Source of the DNA: Aphodosoma sp051870875
Lineage (GTDB): Bacteria > Bacteroidota > Bacteroidia > Bacteroidales > Paludibacteraceae
Length of the DNA stretch: 64,000 nucleotides
Direction of reading: 5' to 3'
Assembly (NCBI GenBank): GCA_051870875.1
Contig: JBJECG010000058.1
Span: 18,097-82,096 of the forward strand
The position numbers and the translations under genes are program-made. The notes below the pieces were generated by a model. That model had not been told where the DNA came from. It made no database searches and worked only from the letters and a program-made list of their open reading frames with translations. Below are positions 43,339 through 52,123 of this stretch, one piece after another (positions within the stretch are counted from its first letter, which is position 1; the number at the start of each line of letters is the position of its first letter).

Positions 43339-44042
43339 GCCGTCATCAACACCCTCAACTCATCTTCCGTCAGGAACTCACGCTCCTTTACATTGGGGCT
43401 GACGTGGAACTGCGCAAACAGATTGCGTGAAATTGGCCCAGTATAGTGCGCTCGCATCACTACATCTTTCAGCCACATGCAGTTAGACCAAATACTACCG
43501 TTCTGCAATCCTCTGTCGGTGGAAAGATACACGGCAAACTCCTTGATACAATCGGGAGTAAGTTCAAGTATAGACAAATCACTGCGTTTGTAATTCGCCT
43601 TGATGAATGCTGACACATGATTTCTTGCCCGAACCCTTGCCAAGTAGGTGGCCTTTACACGGTCAGTTCCTACACGTTTTTGAAAAGTGGCGTTGTCCTT
43701 GTCAAACGCTCCGAGCAATGTCTCATACTCGCTACCGATTCCTTGGAAAGCGTTGCGTACCATTTCAGCCGTAACGAATGCTTCACGGTCGGATGATTTT
43801 TGATAGTGTTTGATAATTTGCGCCTTGATGTTGTCAAGGGCGAGGTTGATGTCCCGTGCCTCGCGGCTCTTGCCTTTCGCCTTGTTCCCTTTCACGTCCC
43901 AAAGCGTCTTGGGGATGCTCTGCTTGCAGCTGAACTGCGCCACAGTCCCGTTGATTGTAACCCGTCCCATGATGGGGACAATACCGTTTTTCTCCTTGCT
44001 GCCGTTCACGTAGAACAGCACTTTGAATGTGCTTCTTGCCAT
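43293..44042 (-). pseudogene. Truncated tyrosine integrase (N-terminal and core-binding domains)
   Basis: From the ATG at 44042 the frame encodes MARSTFKVLFYVNGSKEKNG, an arm-binding domain, and then a SAM-like core-binding domain (DCIKEFAVYLSTDRGL, LTEDELRVLM). The catalytic domain with the R-H-R-Y residues is missing. After LTEDELRVLMT the next ~15 residues come from the wrong frame of the relaxase gene. It is a remnant of an integrated element and cannot recombine. Confidence 0.8.
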
Positions 44043-44047
44043 ACTTA

Positions 44048-44069
44048 TTTTTTTTTTTTTTTTTTTTTT
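44048..44069. repeat. 22-nt homopolymer (T on plus, A on minus) before the integrase start
   Basis: Twenty-two Ts in a row lie just upstream of the integrase ATG. On the integrase strand it is poly-A between the predicted promoter and the start codon. Such tracts vary in length by slippage. Confidence 0.95.
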
Positions 44070-44074
44070 GATTG

Positions 44075-44082
44075 CAAAGTTA
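44075..44082 (-). promoter_or_regulatory. -7 box of the integrase remnant
   Basis: The complement reads TAACTTTG, with the poly-A tract starting about 6 nt downstream, so the transcript's 5' end would be nearly pure A. No good -33 box is at the expected distance. Confidence 0.5.
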
Positions 44083-44324
44083 ATTATCAACGAGTTAGAC
44101 CTTGATAAGCCAAATGTAGCCAAACGAAGCAACTTTCACGACTATGTGTTAAAAATCACTTTCCGGCGGGTAACGATTTGAAAACCGTTCTACTTCATAA
44201 ATCCGCTTTCCTTTGCGTTACCCGATTTTTCCCCCTTGTCATCATTAGGCTCCGTAAATTCCTTTGTACTAGGATATTTGACGCCATTTCTCCCTTTTTA
44301 TTCGTTTATTCCAGAGATTTTCCG

Positions 44325-44332
44325 TAACTTTG
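44325..44332 (+). promoter_or_regulatory. -7 box of the S41 peptidase gene
   Basis: TAACTTTG lies 39 nt before the ATG at 44372. The -33 element is weak. Apart from the poly-T tract and this box I see nothing in the 44043-44371 gap. Confidence 0.55.
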
Positions 44333-44371
44333 CCAGTCAGATGGATGAAGTGTAAATATCATACAACAGGC

Positions 44372-45943
44372 ATGGACAGATATATTGGAATAATAATTGT
44401 GCTGTTGACAAGCGTTGCCGCGTTCGGACAGCGTACGAAAACTGAGCCCGATGCTGTAAAATTGGCCCAGCTGCTCTTTTACATCGACAATTTCTATGTC
44501 GATACGGTCGATACGCATGTCCTTGCCGAGAAAGCCGTCATACACATGTTGAAGGAGTTGGATCCTCACAGCTCATATATATCGGAAAAGGACGTGGCAC
44601 GGGCTAACGAACACATTCAGGGCAACTTTGAAGGCATAGGTATATCTTATCAGATGTTGAATGACACCGTTGTTGTCAATCAGACCATAGCCGGATGCCC
44701 TGCCGAAAAAGCCGGTATCTTACCCGGTGACCGTCTGTTGAAGGTCGATACCGCTACGATTGCCGGTGTAAAGAAAAGTATAGGCGAAATTCCGGTATTG
44801 ATACGGGGTCCGAAAGGCTCGAAAGTGGAAATCACGGCATTGCGCCCAGGTGAGAGTGAACCGATGACGTTCCGTATCGTTCGCGACAAGATTCCGATTC
44901 ATTCTGTGGATGCTGCTTATTTTGTTGACGAAGGAATCGGATATATCAAAACCAACAGTTTCTCCGCCACCACTTCTGCTGAGATAGGTGAAGCTCTGTC
45001 AAAACTGCGGAAACAGGGCGGATTGCAGTCGCTCGTCATCGACTTGCAAGGTAATGGCGGTGGTGTGATGTCGGCGGCAATCGATATGGTCAACCGTTTC
45101 CTCGATCCCGGCAGGCTGATCGTATATACTCAGGGCGAACACCAGAGGAGGGAAGAAGCCAGGTCCAATGCCTCCGGCAGCAAACTTACAACCATCCCTT
45201 TGGTAGTCCTGACAGACGAATATTCTGCTTCTGCATCCGAAATCGTGGCCGGTGCCCTGCAGGACTGGGACAGGGCCATTGTCATAGGACGCCGTACATT
45301 CGGCAAGGGTCTGGTCCAACGCCCGTTCCGAATGACCGATGGATCCGAGGTCCGTCTGACTATAGCGCGGTATTACACCCCGTCTGGCCGTAATATCCAG
45401 AAACCTTATGCCGAAGGTGCCGACAGCTACTACCGTGATATCGAAGAGCGTTACCGCCATGGCGAGATGGTTCATCCCGACAGTGTACATTTCCCCGATT
45501 CCCTGAAATACAAGACCATGCTCGAAGGTCGCACTGTATATGGCGGAGGCGGTATCTTCCCGGATATATTCATACCGTTGGATACTGCCAGATACCCACG
45601 TTATTACCGCCAGATTGTGGCAAAAGGCATTTTCAACCGTACAATATCGGATTATGTTGACCATAACCGAAAATCCCTCAACCGCCAGTATCCTACTTTC
45701 GGGAAATTCGACAGCCAATTTTCGATACCCGATGATATTGTCACCGACATTCATGCCAAGGCCGTTGCCGACAGCGTGAAGTATGCCGATGAAAGCCACG
45801 GATCCGAACGTATATTGAAGCGGCAGGCAAAGGCCCTCGTGGCACAGTCGCTTTTCGGTACGGAATATTACTACCGAGTTATGAACAGTGAAAACGATGC
45901 CTTGAAACAGGCTATAATCGAATTACGCAAACGAAAACAATAA
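44372..45943 (+). CDS. C-terminal processing peptidase, S41 family, with PDZ domain
   Basis: The ATG at 44372 gives a signal peptide (MDRYIGIIIVLLTSVAAFGQ) and 523 residues. A PDZ domain spans about 85-170 (GIGISYQMLNDTVVVNQTI, GPKGSKVEITALRPG). The catalytic part has LQGNGGGVMSAAIDMV, Ser287 in SASASEIVAGAL and Lys312 in FGKGLVQ, the Ser-Lys dyad of CtpA-type proteases. It degrades or trims proteins in the periplasm. It starts a new unit after the mobile-element scar and precedes rlmL by 1 nt. Confidence 0.92.
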   Translation: MDRYIGIIIVLLTSVAAFGQRTKTEPDAVKLAQLLFYIDNFYVDTVDTHVLAEKAVIHMLKELDPHSSYISEKDVARANEHIQGNFEGIGISYQMLNDTVVVNQTIAGCPAEKAGILPGDRLLKVDTATIAGVKKSIGEIPVLIRGPKGSKVEITALRPGESEPMTFRIVRDKIPIHSVDAAYFVDEGIGYIKTNSFSATTSAEIGEALSKLRKQGGLQSLVIDLQGNGGGVMSAAIDMVNRFLDPGRLIVYTQGEHQRREEARSNASGSKLTTIPLVVLTDEYSASASEIVAGALQDWDRAIVIGRRTFGKGLVQRPFRMTDGSEVRLTIARYYTPSGRNIQKPYAEGADSYYRDIEERYRHGEMVHPDSVHFPDSLKYKTMLEGRTVYGGGGIFPDIFIPLDTARYPRYYRQIVAKGIFNRTISDYVDHNRKSLNRQYPTFGKFDSQFSIPDDIVTDIHAKAVADSVKYADESHGSERILKRQAKALVAQSLFGTEYYYRVMNSENDALKQAIIELRKRKQ

Positions 45944-45944
45944 A

Positions 45945-47120
45945 ATGAAAGAATTTAAGCAAGTTGCAAAAACCTATTACGGAATGGAAAGTGTATTGGC
46001 TCGCGAACTTACCGGTTTGGGAGCTGATGATATAGAGATAGGTCGCCGTATGGTATCATATACAGGCGACAAGGCTTTGATGTACCGGGCAAACCTCAGT
46101 CTGAGAACCGCCATCCGTATATTGAAACCGATAAAGTCGTTCAGTGCCAAAGATGCCGATGAGGTATATGATGCAGTGAAGGATATCTGTTGGGAAGACT
46201 ATATGACCACGGGCACGACATTTTCCATAGATGCGACTGTCAATTCTGAAAATTTCCGCCATTCTAAATTTGTGGCCTACCGCACGAAAGATGCCATTGT
46301 CGACCGGTTTATGGAGCGTGAAAACAAACGCCCTTCGGTCCGCCAGTCAAACCCCGACCTGTACATCAATGTGCATATTTCGCACGACAGGTGTACCGTG
46401 TCTCTCGATTCGTCGGGCGAGAGCCTGCATCGCCGAGGCTATCGCAACTCCCAGAACGAAGCCCCGATTTCCGAGGCTCTTGCGGCTGGTATGCTCCTGA
46501 TGGCGGACTGGGACGGCCGGTGCGATTTTGTGGATCCTATGTGCGGATCGGGTACATTCCTGATTGAAGCCGCTTTGATTGCCTTGAACATACCGCCGGC
46601 AGTTTACCGCCGGCAGTTCGCTTTTGAAAAATGGAACGATTTCGACAGCGGACTGTTTGACGAAATTTACAACGATGATTCGTGTGAACGCGATTTTACA
46701 CATAAAATCTACGGGTATGACATCAACAAGCGCACCGTGGAGATAGCCCGCCAGAACGTCAAGGCGGCGGGGCTGCAGAAGTATATCGAAATCGAGTGCC
46801 GGCCGATAGCCGATTTTATGCCTATGAACGGACCGGCTCTGATGGTGACAAACCCTCCCTATGGCGAACGCATTATTTCTGATGACCTTTTCGGCCTTTA
46901 TAAGGAAATCGGCACGGTGCTTAAACACCGGTTCATTGGAAATTCGGCTTGGGTCATCTCTTCTCACGTTGACTGCCTCGCTGCCATTGGCATGAAACCG
47001 TCCAGGAAGATCGAATTGAAAAACGGTGAACTTGATTGTGAGTTTTGGAAGCTGGATGTTTTCTCCGGTACAAGAAAAGACTACGTAATCAGAAAAAATA
47101 GGGAGAAAAAGAGATTCTGA
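45945..47120 (+). CDS. rlmL: 23S rRNA guanine methyltransferase, RlmL N-terminal type with THUMP domain
   Basis: The 391-residue enzyme has an N-terminal THUMP domain (SIDATVNSENFRHSKFVAYR) and a Rossmann methylase part with DPMCGSGTFLIEAAL (S-adenosylmethionine site), GYDINKRTVEIARQNV and the NPPY-type TNPPYGERI. It corresponds to the half of E. coli RlmL that makes m2G2445; the second enzyme domain (m7G2069) is absent, as usual in Bacteroidota. The exact guanine is inferred from the family. Confidence 0.9.
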   Translation: MKEFKQVAKTYYGMESVLARELTGLGADDIEIGRRMVSYTGDKALMYRANLSLRTAIRILKPIKSFSAKDADEVYDAVKDICWEDYMTTGTTFSIDATVNSENFRHSKFVAYRTKDAIVDRFMERENKRPSVRQSNPDLYINVHISHDRCTVSLDSSGESLHRRGYRNSQNEAPISEALAAGMLLMADWDGRCDFVDPMCGSGTFLIEAALIALNIPPAVYRRQFAFEKWNDFDSGLFDEIYNDDSCERDFTHKIYGYDINKRTVEIARQNVKAAGLQKYIEIECRPIADFMPMNGPALMVTNPPYGERIISDDLFGLYKEIGTVLKHRFIGNSAWVISSHVDCLAAIGMKPSRKIELKNGELDCEFWKLDVFSGTRKDYVIRKNREKKRF

Positions 47121-47142
47121 TTTTTAGAAAAAGAGTTTTTTT

Positions 47143-47188
47143 GAACTGCACCCCAAAAGTTTTGTATCAGACTTTTGGGGTGCAGTTC
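47143..47188. repeat. Perfect 18-bp inverted repeat, terminator or insertion-element end
   Basis: GAACTGCACCCCAAAAGT (47143-47160) pairs exactly with 47171-47188 across a 10-nt loop. It lies 22 nt after rlmL and can terminate its mRNA. The sequence ACTGCACCCCAAAAGT resembles the ends of IS3/IS150-group insertion sequences, so it may be two abutted ends or a small remnant. No transposase is present. Confidence 0.75.
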
Positions 47189-47440
47189 ACTTTGTCTGAC
47201 AGGGTGCATTTTTATATTGTAATCAAGGTGCAGGATTATTTTGGCACAAGGGGGTAGAATCACTTTGGTTTCAGGGGACATCTTACTCTGGATTTTCCAA
47301 CACCTCTGCATAGAGCGAGTGACGCACATTCTCCTCGTTCTGCAAACTAAGAGGACAACACGATATTCCTTTGCGTTTTCTTGGTTATGAGACAGAAAGG
47401 CGGCGGCTCCTGTGAAAATGAATGACACTGAAAGGTAATA

Positions 47441-47472
47441 TTTGTGTTGTCGGAATATATGTTGTACCTTTG
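47441..47472 (+). promoter_or_regulatory. Perfect promoter far upstream of any gene
   Basis: TTTG (47441-47444), a 20-nt spacer and TACCTTTG (47465-47472) match the consensus exactly. The next supported start codon is 370 nt later, so it makes a long leader or a small RNA. Confidence 0.75.
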
Positions 47473-47652
47473 TACTTGAATCCTGCGCTGATTCTTTCTG
47501 TAAGGGTAATATGGGTGGGATTCATACTGTCGGTGCATATTGGCGGTATCGGCAGTGACATATTGGATACGGCGTTTATTGACGCTTTGTCGTTGACACA
47601 CGAAAGCTTCGCAACCTTTTTTTGAAAAGTCACAGACAAAGGACAATAGATG

Positions 47653-47710
47653 CCTACGGGTATGATTATATCGCATTGCAATCTGCAATGCGGCATCATA
47701 TCAGCGTAGG
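47653..47710 (+). repeat. Imperfect 27-bp inverted repeat in the leader
   Basis: CCTACG...GCATTGCA (47653-47680) pairs with TGCAATGC...CGTAGG (47684-47710), with a perfect 8-bp core and loop ATC. It may be a stem of a regulatory or small RNA. Within 47121-47841 I see only this, the hairpin at 47143 and the promoter, and no gene. Confidence 0.7.
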
Positions 47711-47841
47711 TTTCATTGTTGTTTATTGACTTTTCGGGCATTGCGAAGGCCTCGTGTGTAATAGACGACAACGGGACTTACGTTTTTTTGTGCCATTTCA
47801 AAAACGCCGTCTTGAAGGACTTTGGTATAAATCCGTTTTAT

Positions 47842-48081
47842 ATGGCGATTCACATCGGACATTACATAGAAGCTGAACTGCACCGGCAGGGCAAAACCGT
47901 TTCATGGTTGGCCGTGCAGCTGGGTATCAAGCGTCCGAACGTATATCGTATTTTCCAGTCCCCGTCCTGCGATACCGCATTGCTGTTCAGGATATCATGT
48001 ATACTTCATACTGATTTTTTTCGTCCTTTTTCCGACTGTATCCCTGTTGATACATGTATCATTATTGATACTTGTTTGTAA
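47842..48081 (+). CDS. Small XRE-like helix-turn-helix protein
   Basis: The 79-residue frame from the ATG at 47842 starts MAIHIGHYIEAELHRQGKTV, and SWLAVQLGIKRPNVYRIFQS is a helix-turn-helix with a good recognition helix. The end TALLFRISCILHTDFFRPFS is typical of a small family common in Bacteroidota. It likely binds DNA. A longer reading from upstream is less likely, because the extra residues do not resemble the family. Confidence 0.75.
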   Translation: MAIHIGHYIEAELHRQGKTVSWLAVQLGIKRPNVYRIFQSPSCDTALLFRISCILHTDFFRPFSDCIPVDTCIIIDTCL

Positions 48082-48103
48082 TGCCGGTATCTTTCCGTTG
48101 TGT

Positions 48104-48111
48104 TAAATTTG
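48104..48111 (+). promoter_or_regulatory. -7 box before the exported-protein cluster
   Basis: TAAATTTG fits the -7 consensus and is 46 nt before the vWA gene. The best TTTG upstream (48075) is 25 nt away, longer than ideal. Confidence 0.5.
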
Positions 48112-48156
48112 CAAAAAAAAACATAGGCTCGTTCCGGGCGTAATGTCAGATATGCT

Positions 48157-49740
48157 ATGAAAAGAATAATTTATTTTTGTCTGTTGTTGGTCGTTCCCAT
48201 TTCAACGTATGCTCAAGACAGGAAAAATCCGTTGGATTATCCGTATTATATCAAGGGAAGAACGGAAATCAATCCGGAAAACGGCGAGATTTCCCTGAAG
48301 GACATCTCATATAAGGGATTTTCGTGCAAAAAAGAGAATGTGAAAATCGCAAGGCAAGTGGATGAAACGGCTATATTCAAGTTTGAGGAGATAACCACCG
48401 ATCCGAAAATATCCTTGTACGGTAAGCAGCTTAAATATTGGAGGCAGGATGAGGATGGCATCTGGATTACGGATGCCGAGGGCGGTAACGGTATTGCTGA
48501 AGACAGGTTGGACAAATATATCACCGTGGTATTGGTACTCGACTGTAGTAAGTCGTTGGGCGCAGATTTTGAAAAAGTACAGAGTGGGGCATTGTCGTTC
48601 ATTGACAAGTTGAGAAAAGCATCCCCTGACGGAAATTATGTGAATTTGGGTATTATAGGCTTTTCCGGAATAAAGGCTGCTGATGAACAGACTTTTGAAA
48701 TTCAGCCATTGAACGCTTCGGCTTATGCCCGGGCAACGGAATTTGTCAACAACCTTGGGACGGGCAGCAATACCGCATTGTATTATGCCATGGACAAAGG
48801 GGTGGGTATGCTGGAACAATATGTGTCCGACAAATTCGGTTCTCTTGCTCCCGACATGTATAATGGTACTTATATGCTGACATTTACAGATGGTCTGGAC
48901 AATGCTTCGCAATTCAAAGAGAAGAAAATCTACAAAAACACTGAGGCGTATGAGTTTGCAAAAAACAGACTTATGAGTACCAGAATCAAAGGAATGTCCA
49001 TAGAATCTTTCATCATTGGGGCAAAGGGGGTTGATTTGCAGGATAAGTCGATAGTCCGGTTCAAACAAACCTTGCAAGGTCTGCTGCCTGCCAACCAGCA
49101 GAACGGGTTTACCTATCTGGACAATATGAGCAATCTCGAGAATACGTTTGCCGATATAGCCGAAGGTCTGGTGAAACGTTGGCAGAACTTGAATTGTTAT
49201 ACTTCCGTTGCATACGAAGGAGGGGTATGTTGGACTTTGGGAGAACCCTCTGTGGCACCGCCTGTCAAACCGGCTTCAGTCAGCACCTATCCTATATTCT
49301 GTGGCGCGCATATAGGCATCGGCGTGGATTTCTATCCGGGGGCAAGTGTTTCTACAGGTGTTGATTTCGCTTATCCTATCACAAGAAAATTCGGCCTCGG
49401 TGCATATCTGGATTTTCATTTCAAGACACCCGATGGCGTGCGGTTCGGAAATGCGGTAGGACTTATGATGACTTTCGGAAATTATAGCGACGGACCTGGG
49501 GCTGTTGTCTGCGGCCTGGGCTTTGCTTACTCCGGAATCGATAGTTATGAGTCTATGTTTGATTTGCGTGCCGGATATTTGTTCAGACGGGGACTGTATA
49601 TCATAGGAAACATCTCAATGGGAAGTGGCGAGAGCGATGATGGTCATTACAATTATTACGGATACTTTGCTGGTGAACTGTCTGTGAAAATAGGTTATAA
49701 CTTCGGCAAAAAACGGCGTGTCGCACTCAAACGCGATTAA
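48157..49740 (+). CDS. Exported von Willebrand factor A domain protein
   Basis: The 527-residue protein has a signal peptide (MKRIIYFCLLLVVPISTYAQ) and a vWA domain at about 120-330 with the MIDAS motif DCSKS (D129, S131, S133) and the later TFTDGLDN. After ~360 it has repeated glycine/aromatic strands (GVDFAYPITRKFGLGAYLDF, FAGELSVKIGYNFGKK), suggestive of a beta-barrel, so it may sit in the outer membrane and present the vWA domain to a partner. It leads the cluster. Function is not known. Confidence 0.75.
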   Translation: MKRIIYFCLLLVVPISTYAQDRKNPLDYPYYIKGRTEINPENGEISLKDISYKGFSCKKENVKIARQVDETAIFKFEEITTDPKISLYGKQLKYWRQDEDGIWITDAEGGNGIAEDRLDKYITVVLVLDCSKSLGADFEKVQSGALSFIDKLRKASPDGNYVNLGIIGFSGIKAADEQTFEIQPLNASAYARATEFVNNLGTGSNTALYYAMDKGVGMLEQYVSDKFGSLAPDMYNGTYMLTFTDGLDNASQFKEKKIYKNTEAYEFAKNRLMSTRIKGMSIESFIIGAKGVDLQDKSIVRFKQTLQGLLPANQQNGFTYLDNMSNLENTFADIAEGLVKRWQNLNCYTSVAYEGGVCWTLGEPSVAPPVKPASVSTYPIFCGAHIGIGVDFYPGASVSTGVDFAYPITRKFGLGAYLDFHFKTPDGVRFGNAVGLMMTFGNYSDGPGAVVCGLGFAYSGIDSYESMFDLRAGYLFRRGLYIIGNISMGSGESDDGHYNYYGYFAGELSVKIGYNFGKKRRVALKRD

Positions 49741-49886
49741 GAGTTGTGTCTTTGTTCCGTTTTGGCTGTCTTGCGGGAATGGGCGGCCTGTTCATTGCAG
49801 CCGGAAATTGTTGTTTCTTGGATATAATGACATAAACTGATTTTTGCTGGTTGTTGGCGATAATACGAACACTAAAAATAACTGAT

Positions 49887-50648
49887 ATGAAACAGAACAA
49901 TCTATTTGTTGGAGTGCTGATACTTTGTTTGGCATGTGTGACTCCTGCAATGGCTCAAAGCCGGAAAGACAAGAAGGCCGCCAAAAAAGCGGCTTGGGAA
50001 TTGGAACAGAAACAAAAACAGGAAGAGGCCGATCTGAAACATCAGATACGTATGGACAGTATCCGTGCCGTACAGGAAGCCCGGAATGAGGCCAAAGAAC
50101 GTGAACGCCGAAAGGAAGCGGAGGCGGAAGCTGAAAGGCAGGCGGCAAAAGCTGAGCAGGAGTATCTGAAAAGTATTCAGACATACGTAATGCCGTGTTA
50201 TGAAAAGGATAATGAAGAGTATTTCACTGCACATGTACAGCGAAAGATGAATGTCAATCAGGTTACATTGCAATCTACGGCATTGTTGCGGTTGGCTCAA
50301 CAGCAGATGAGGCAGAAAATATCCGCCGCGTACAAGGCTGTTGTTCGTGATTACATGGATCAGATGGATGTTGATGATAAGTACAGTGCCGCTTCCCACA
50401 TCGAGAGTGCTGGCGATGCTGTAATCAATCGTATGATTGATAATACGGAGGAAACTTGCCGCGAAATGACTCGTCCCGATGCCGACGGGAATGTAACTTT
50501 GTACCTGGCTGTCAGAGTCAGCAAAAAAGATCTGAAAGAACAACTTGTGACCGGCGTTTCAAAAAATGATCAGACAAAAGTTCGCGGAAACGAGGCGGAA
50601 TTCCGGGAAAGTATAGACCATATCATGAACCCGAAAACCGAGGAGTGA
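49887..50648 (+). CDS. Exported protein with a charged coiled coil and an LPP20-like domain
   Basis: The ATG at 49887 gives a signal peptide (MKQNNLFVGVLILCLACVTPAMAQ) and 253 residues. Residues ~25-95 are Lys/Glu/Gln-rich and likely a coiled coil. The second half has RLAQQQMRQKISAAYKAVV and AASHIESAG, shared with the next gene, and resembles LPP20-type domains (ALV-type). The two genes are paralogues, with the core KAVVRDY-DQMD-DDK--AASHIESAG in common. No enzyme motif is seen. Confidence 0.65.
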   Translation: MKQNNLFVGVLILCLACVTPAMAQSRKDKKAAKKAAWELEQKQKQEEADLKHQIRMDSIRAVQEARNEAKERERRKEAEAEAERQAAKAEQEYLKSIQTYVMPCYEKDNEEYFTAHVQRKMNVNQVTLQSTALLRLAQQQMRQKISAAYKAVVRDYMDQMDVDDKYSAASHIESAGDAVINRMIDNTEETCREMTRPDADGNVTLYLAVRVSKKDLKEQLVTGVSKNDQTKVRGNEAEFRESIDHIMNPKTEE

Positions 50649-50699
50649 TTACCCGTTGCTACTAATACTGATATTCTGAAATATAAAATCTGGATCAAA

Positions 50700-51335
50700 A
50701 TGGTAAAAAGATTATTGCTCGGATTGTCTCTCATGTTGGCAGTCACCTCTTTATCGGCTCAAACCAACCGTCGGGGACGTAATGACCGGATGCGCGACAG
50801 GGAAGAAGAGACCGAAGTGTCGGAACAGACGACACGGCAGCCTTGCATGCGCTACGATGATGATGAATATTATGCTGCGTCCGGCTTTATGCGTATCAAG
50901 GCCGGGGGTGACGGCGAACGCGACTTTGCCATCGTAGCCACCAAACTGCTCGGCAGTCTGCGCCAGCAGGTCAAACAGAAAATCGGCGGCAGATACAAAG
51001 CTGTCGTGCGCGATTATTTCGACCAGATGGATATTGACGACAAGAGTACTGCTGCTTCACATATCGAGAGTGCAGGTGAACAGATTATCGATATTTATCT
51101 GAACGATACCGAGGAGGATTGCCGCCAGTTCGGCCCGATCGACGAAGCCGGATACCGTCATCTCTATATCGGTATCTTGGTTCGGAAAGCCGAATTGGTC
51201 AATCAGATTGTCGATGGTCTTGAAAAGAGCAATACTCTGCCCGTTGACCTTAAGGACCAGATACGGGCAAACGAAAAAGCGTTTCGCGAATCCGCTTTCA
51301 GACAGTTTGAAATTAATCCTGATACGGCACAATGA
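50700..51335 (+). CDS. Exported LPP20-like paralogue of the previous gene
   Basis: The 211-residue protein has a signal peptide (MVKRLLLGLSLMLAVTSLSAQ) and an Arg/Glu-rich linker in place of the coiled coil. The C-terminal domain (KAVVRDYFDQMDIDDKSTA, then YLNDTEEDCRQFGPID) matches the previous protein. Its stop overlaps the next start as ATGA, so the genes are coupled. Its role is not known; it likely works as a partner of the paralogue. Confidence 0.65.
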   Translation: MVKRLLLGLSLMLAVTSLSAQTNRRGRNDRMRDREEETEVSEQTTRQPCMRYDDDEYYAASGFMRIKAGGDGERDFAIVATKLLGSLRQQVKQKIGGRYKAVVRDYFDQMDIDDKSTAASHIESAGEQIIDIYLNDTEEDCRQFGPIDEAGYRHLYIGILVRKAELVNQIVDGLEKSNTLPVDLKDQIRANEKAFRESAFRQFEINPDTAQ

Positions 51336-52108
51336 AAAAGTGTATGGCTTTTTGGACGACAATAGGCGTTTTATGCCTGTTGTCGTTTCCTCATGATATC
51401 ATGTCACAGGAATGTGGCGGTAAAAAACCCTTCTGGGCTACTCCTGCATATGAGCGGGTGCTGAAAAATTCATACCTCGAGGTAGTGGTACTCAGCGGCC
51501 GGGATGCCGAAGAAATGAGGGAAAACGCCCGGCAGGAGATTGCCAAACGCCGGCGCCTTAAGGTTGGCGAGCGCGATGCCTGGATTAAGTCCGACCATAA
51601 ATCCGAGTATTTTGAGTGTAATGACGACGGTCTTACCGGATATTTCCTCTATCAGACGCCCCGCACCCCCGACCCGAGTATTGTACTCGAAAAGGTGGAG
51701 GTTAAAGACGAGTATCCGTTTTCGGCGCGCGTCTTTGTCCCTGGTATGGCGCAAATCTACAAAGGCAGTATTGCCAAAGGTGCCGCTATCATCTCTTTGG
51801 AAACACTGGCTGTCGGCGGAGTGGTTGCCTGCGAAGTGGTGCGGGCTTCCTACGATGCCATGATTCCTGTCGTACGTGAAAAAGAGCGTCAACGCTATAT
51901 CGATATGGTTTCTACCATGCAGAATGCCCGTAACATCTGCATTGCAGGCGTGGCAGCGGTTTACGTGTGGAACATTATCGATGGTATCGTTGCGAGGGGC
52001 AGACCCCGTGTCTTTGTAAATGGCAGAATATTGAGCTTCGTCCCTTATGCTGCCCCTTCTTTCAACGGTGCTCTTGAAAGCGGATTGGCTCTTGTGTTGA
52101 ACTTTTAA
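51332..52108 (+). CDS. Exported DUF5683-like protein with an LPP20-like N-domain
   Basis: The 258-residue protein has a signal peptide (MKKCMAFWTTIGVLCLLSFP) and an N-domain with ARQEIAKRRRLKVGERDAW. The C-half has PGMAQIYKGSIAKGAAIISLETL, the DUF5683 pattern of a turn and paired membrane helices, and VAAVYVWNIIDGIVARG. It is probably a membrane-bound part of an envelope complex. It overlaps the upstream gene by 4 nt and is 15 nt from the next gene. Confidence 0.65.
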   Translation: MKKCMAFWTTIGVLCLLSFPHDIMSQECGGKKPFWATPAYERVLKNSYLEVVVLSGRDAEEMRENARQEIAKRRRLKVGERDAWIKSDHKSEYFECNDDGLTGYFLYQTPRTPDPSIVLEKVEVKDEYPFSARVFVPGMAQIYKGSIAKGAAIISLETLAVGGVVACEVVRASYDAMIPVVREKERQRYIDMVSTMQNARNICIAGVAAVYVWNIIDGIVARGRPRVFVNGRILSFVPYAAPSFNGALESGLALVLNF

Positions 52109-52123
52109 CTGTTAGGTAAAGAC

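Noticed and set aside
47385..47771. A 128-codon minus-strand frame in the gap after rlmL
   Set aside because: It spans the promoter and inverted repeat without recognisable domains; the residues do not look like a stable fold.
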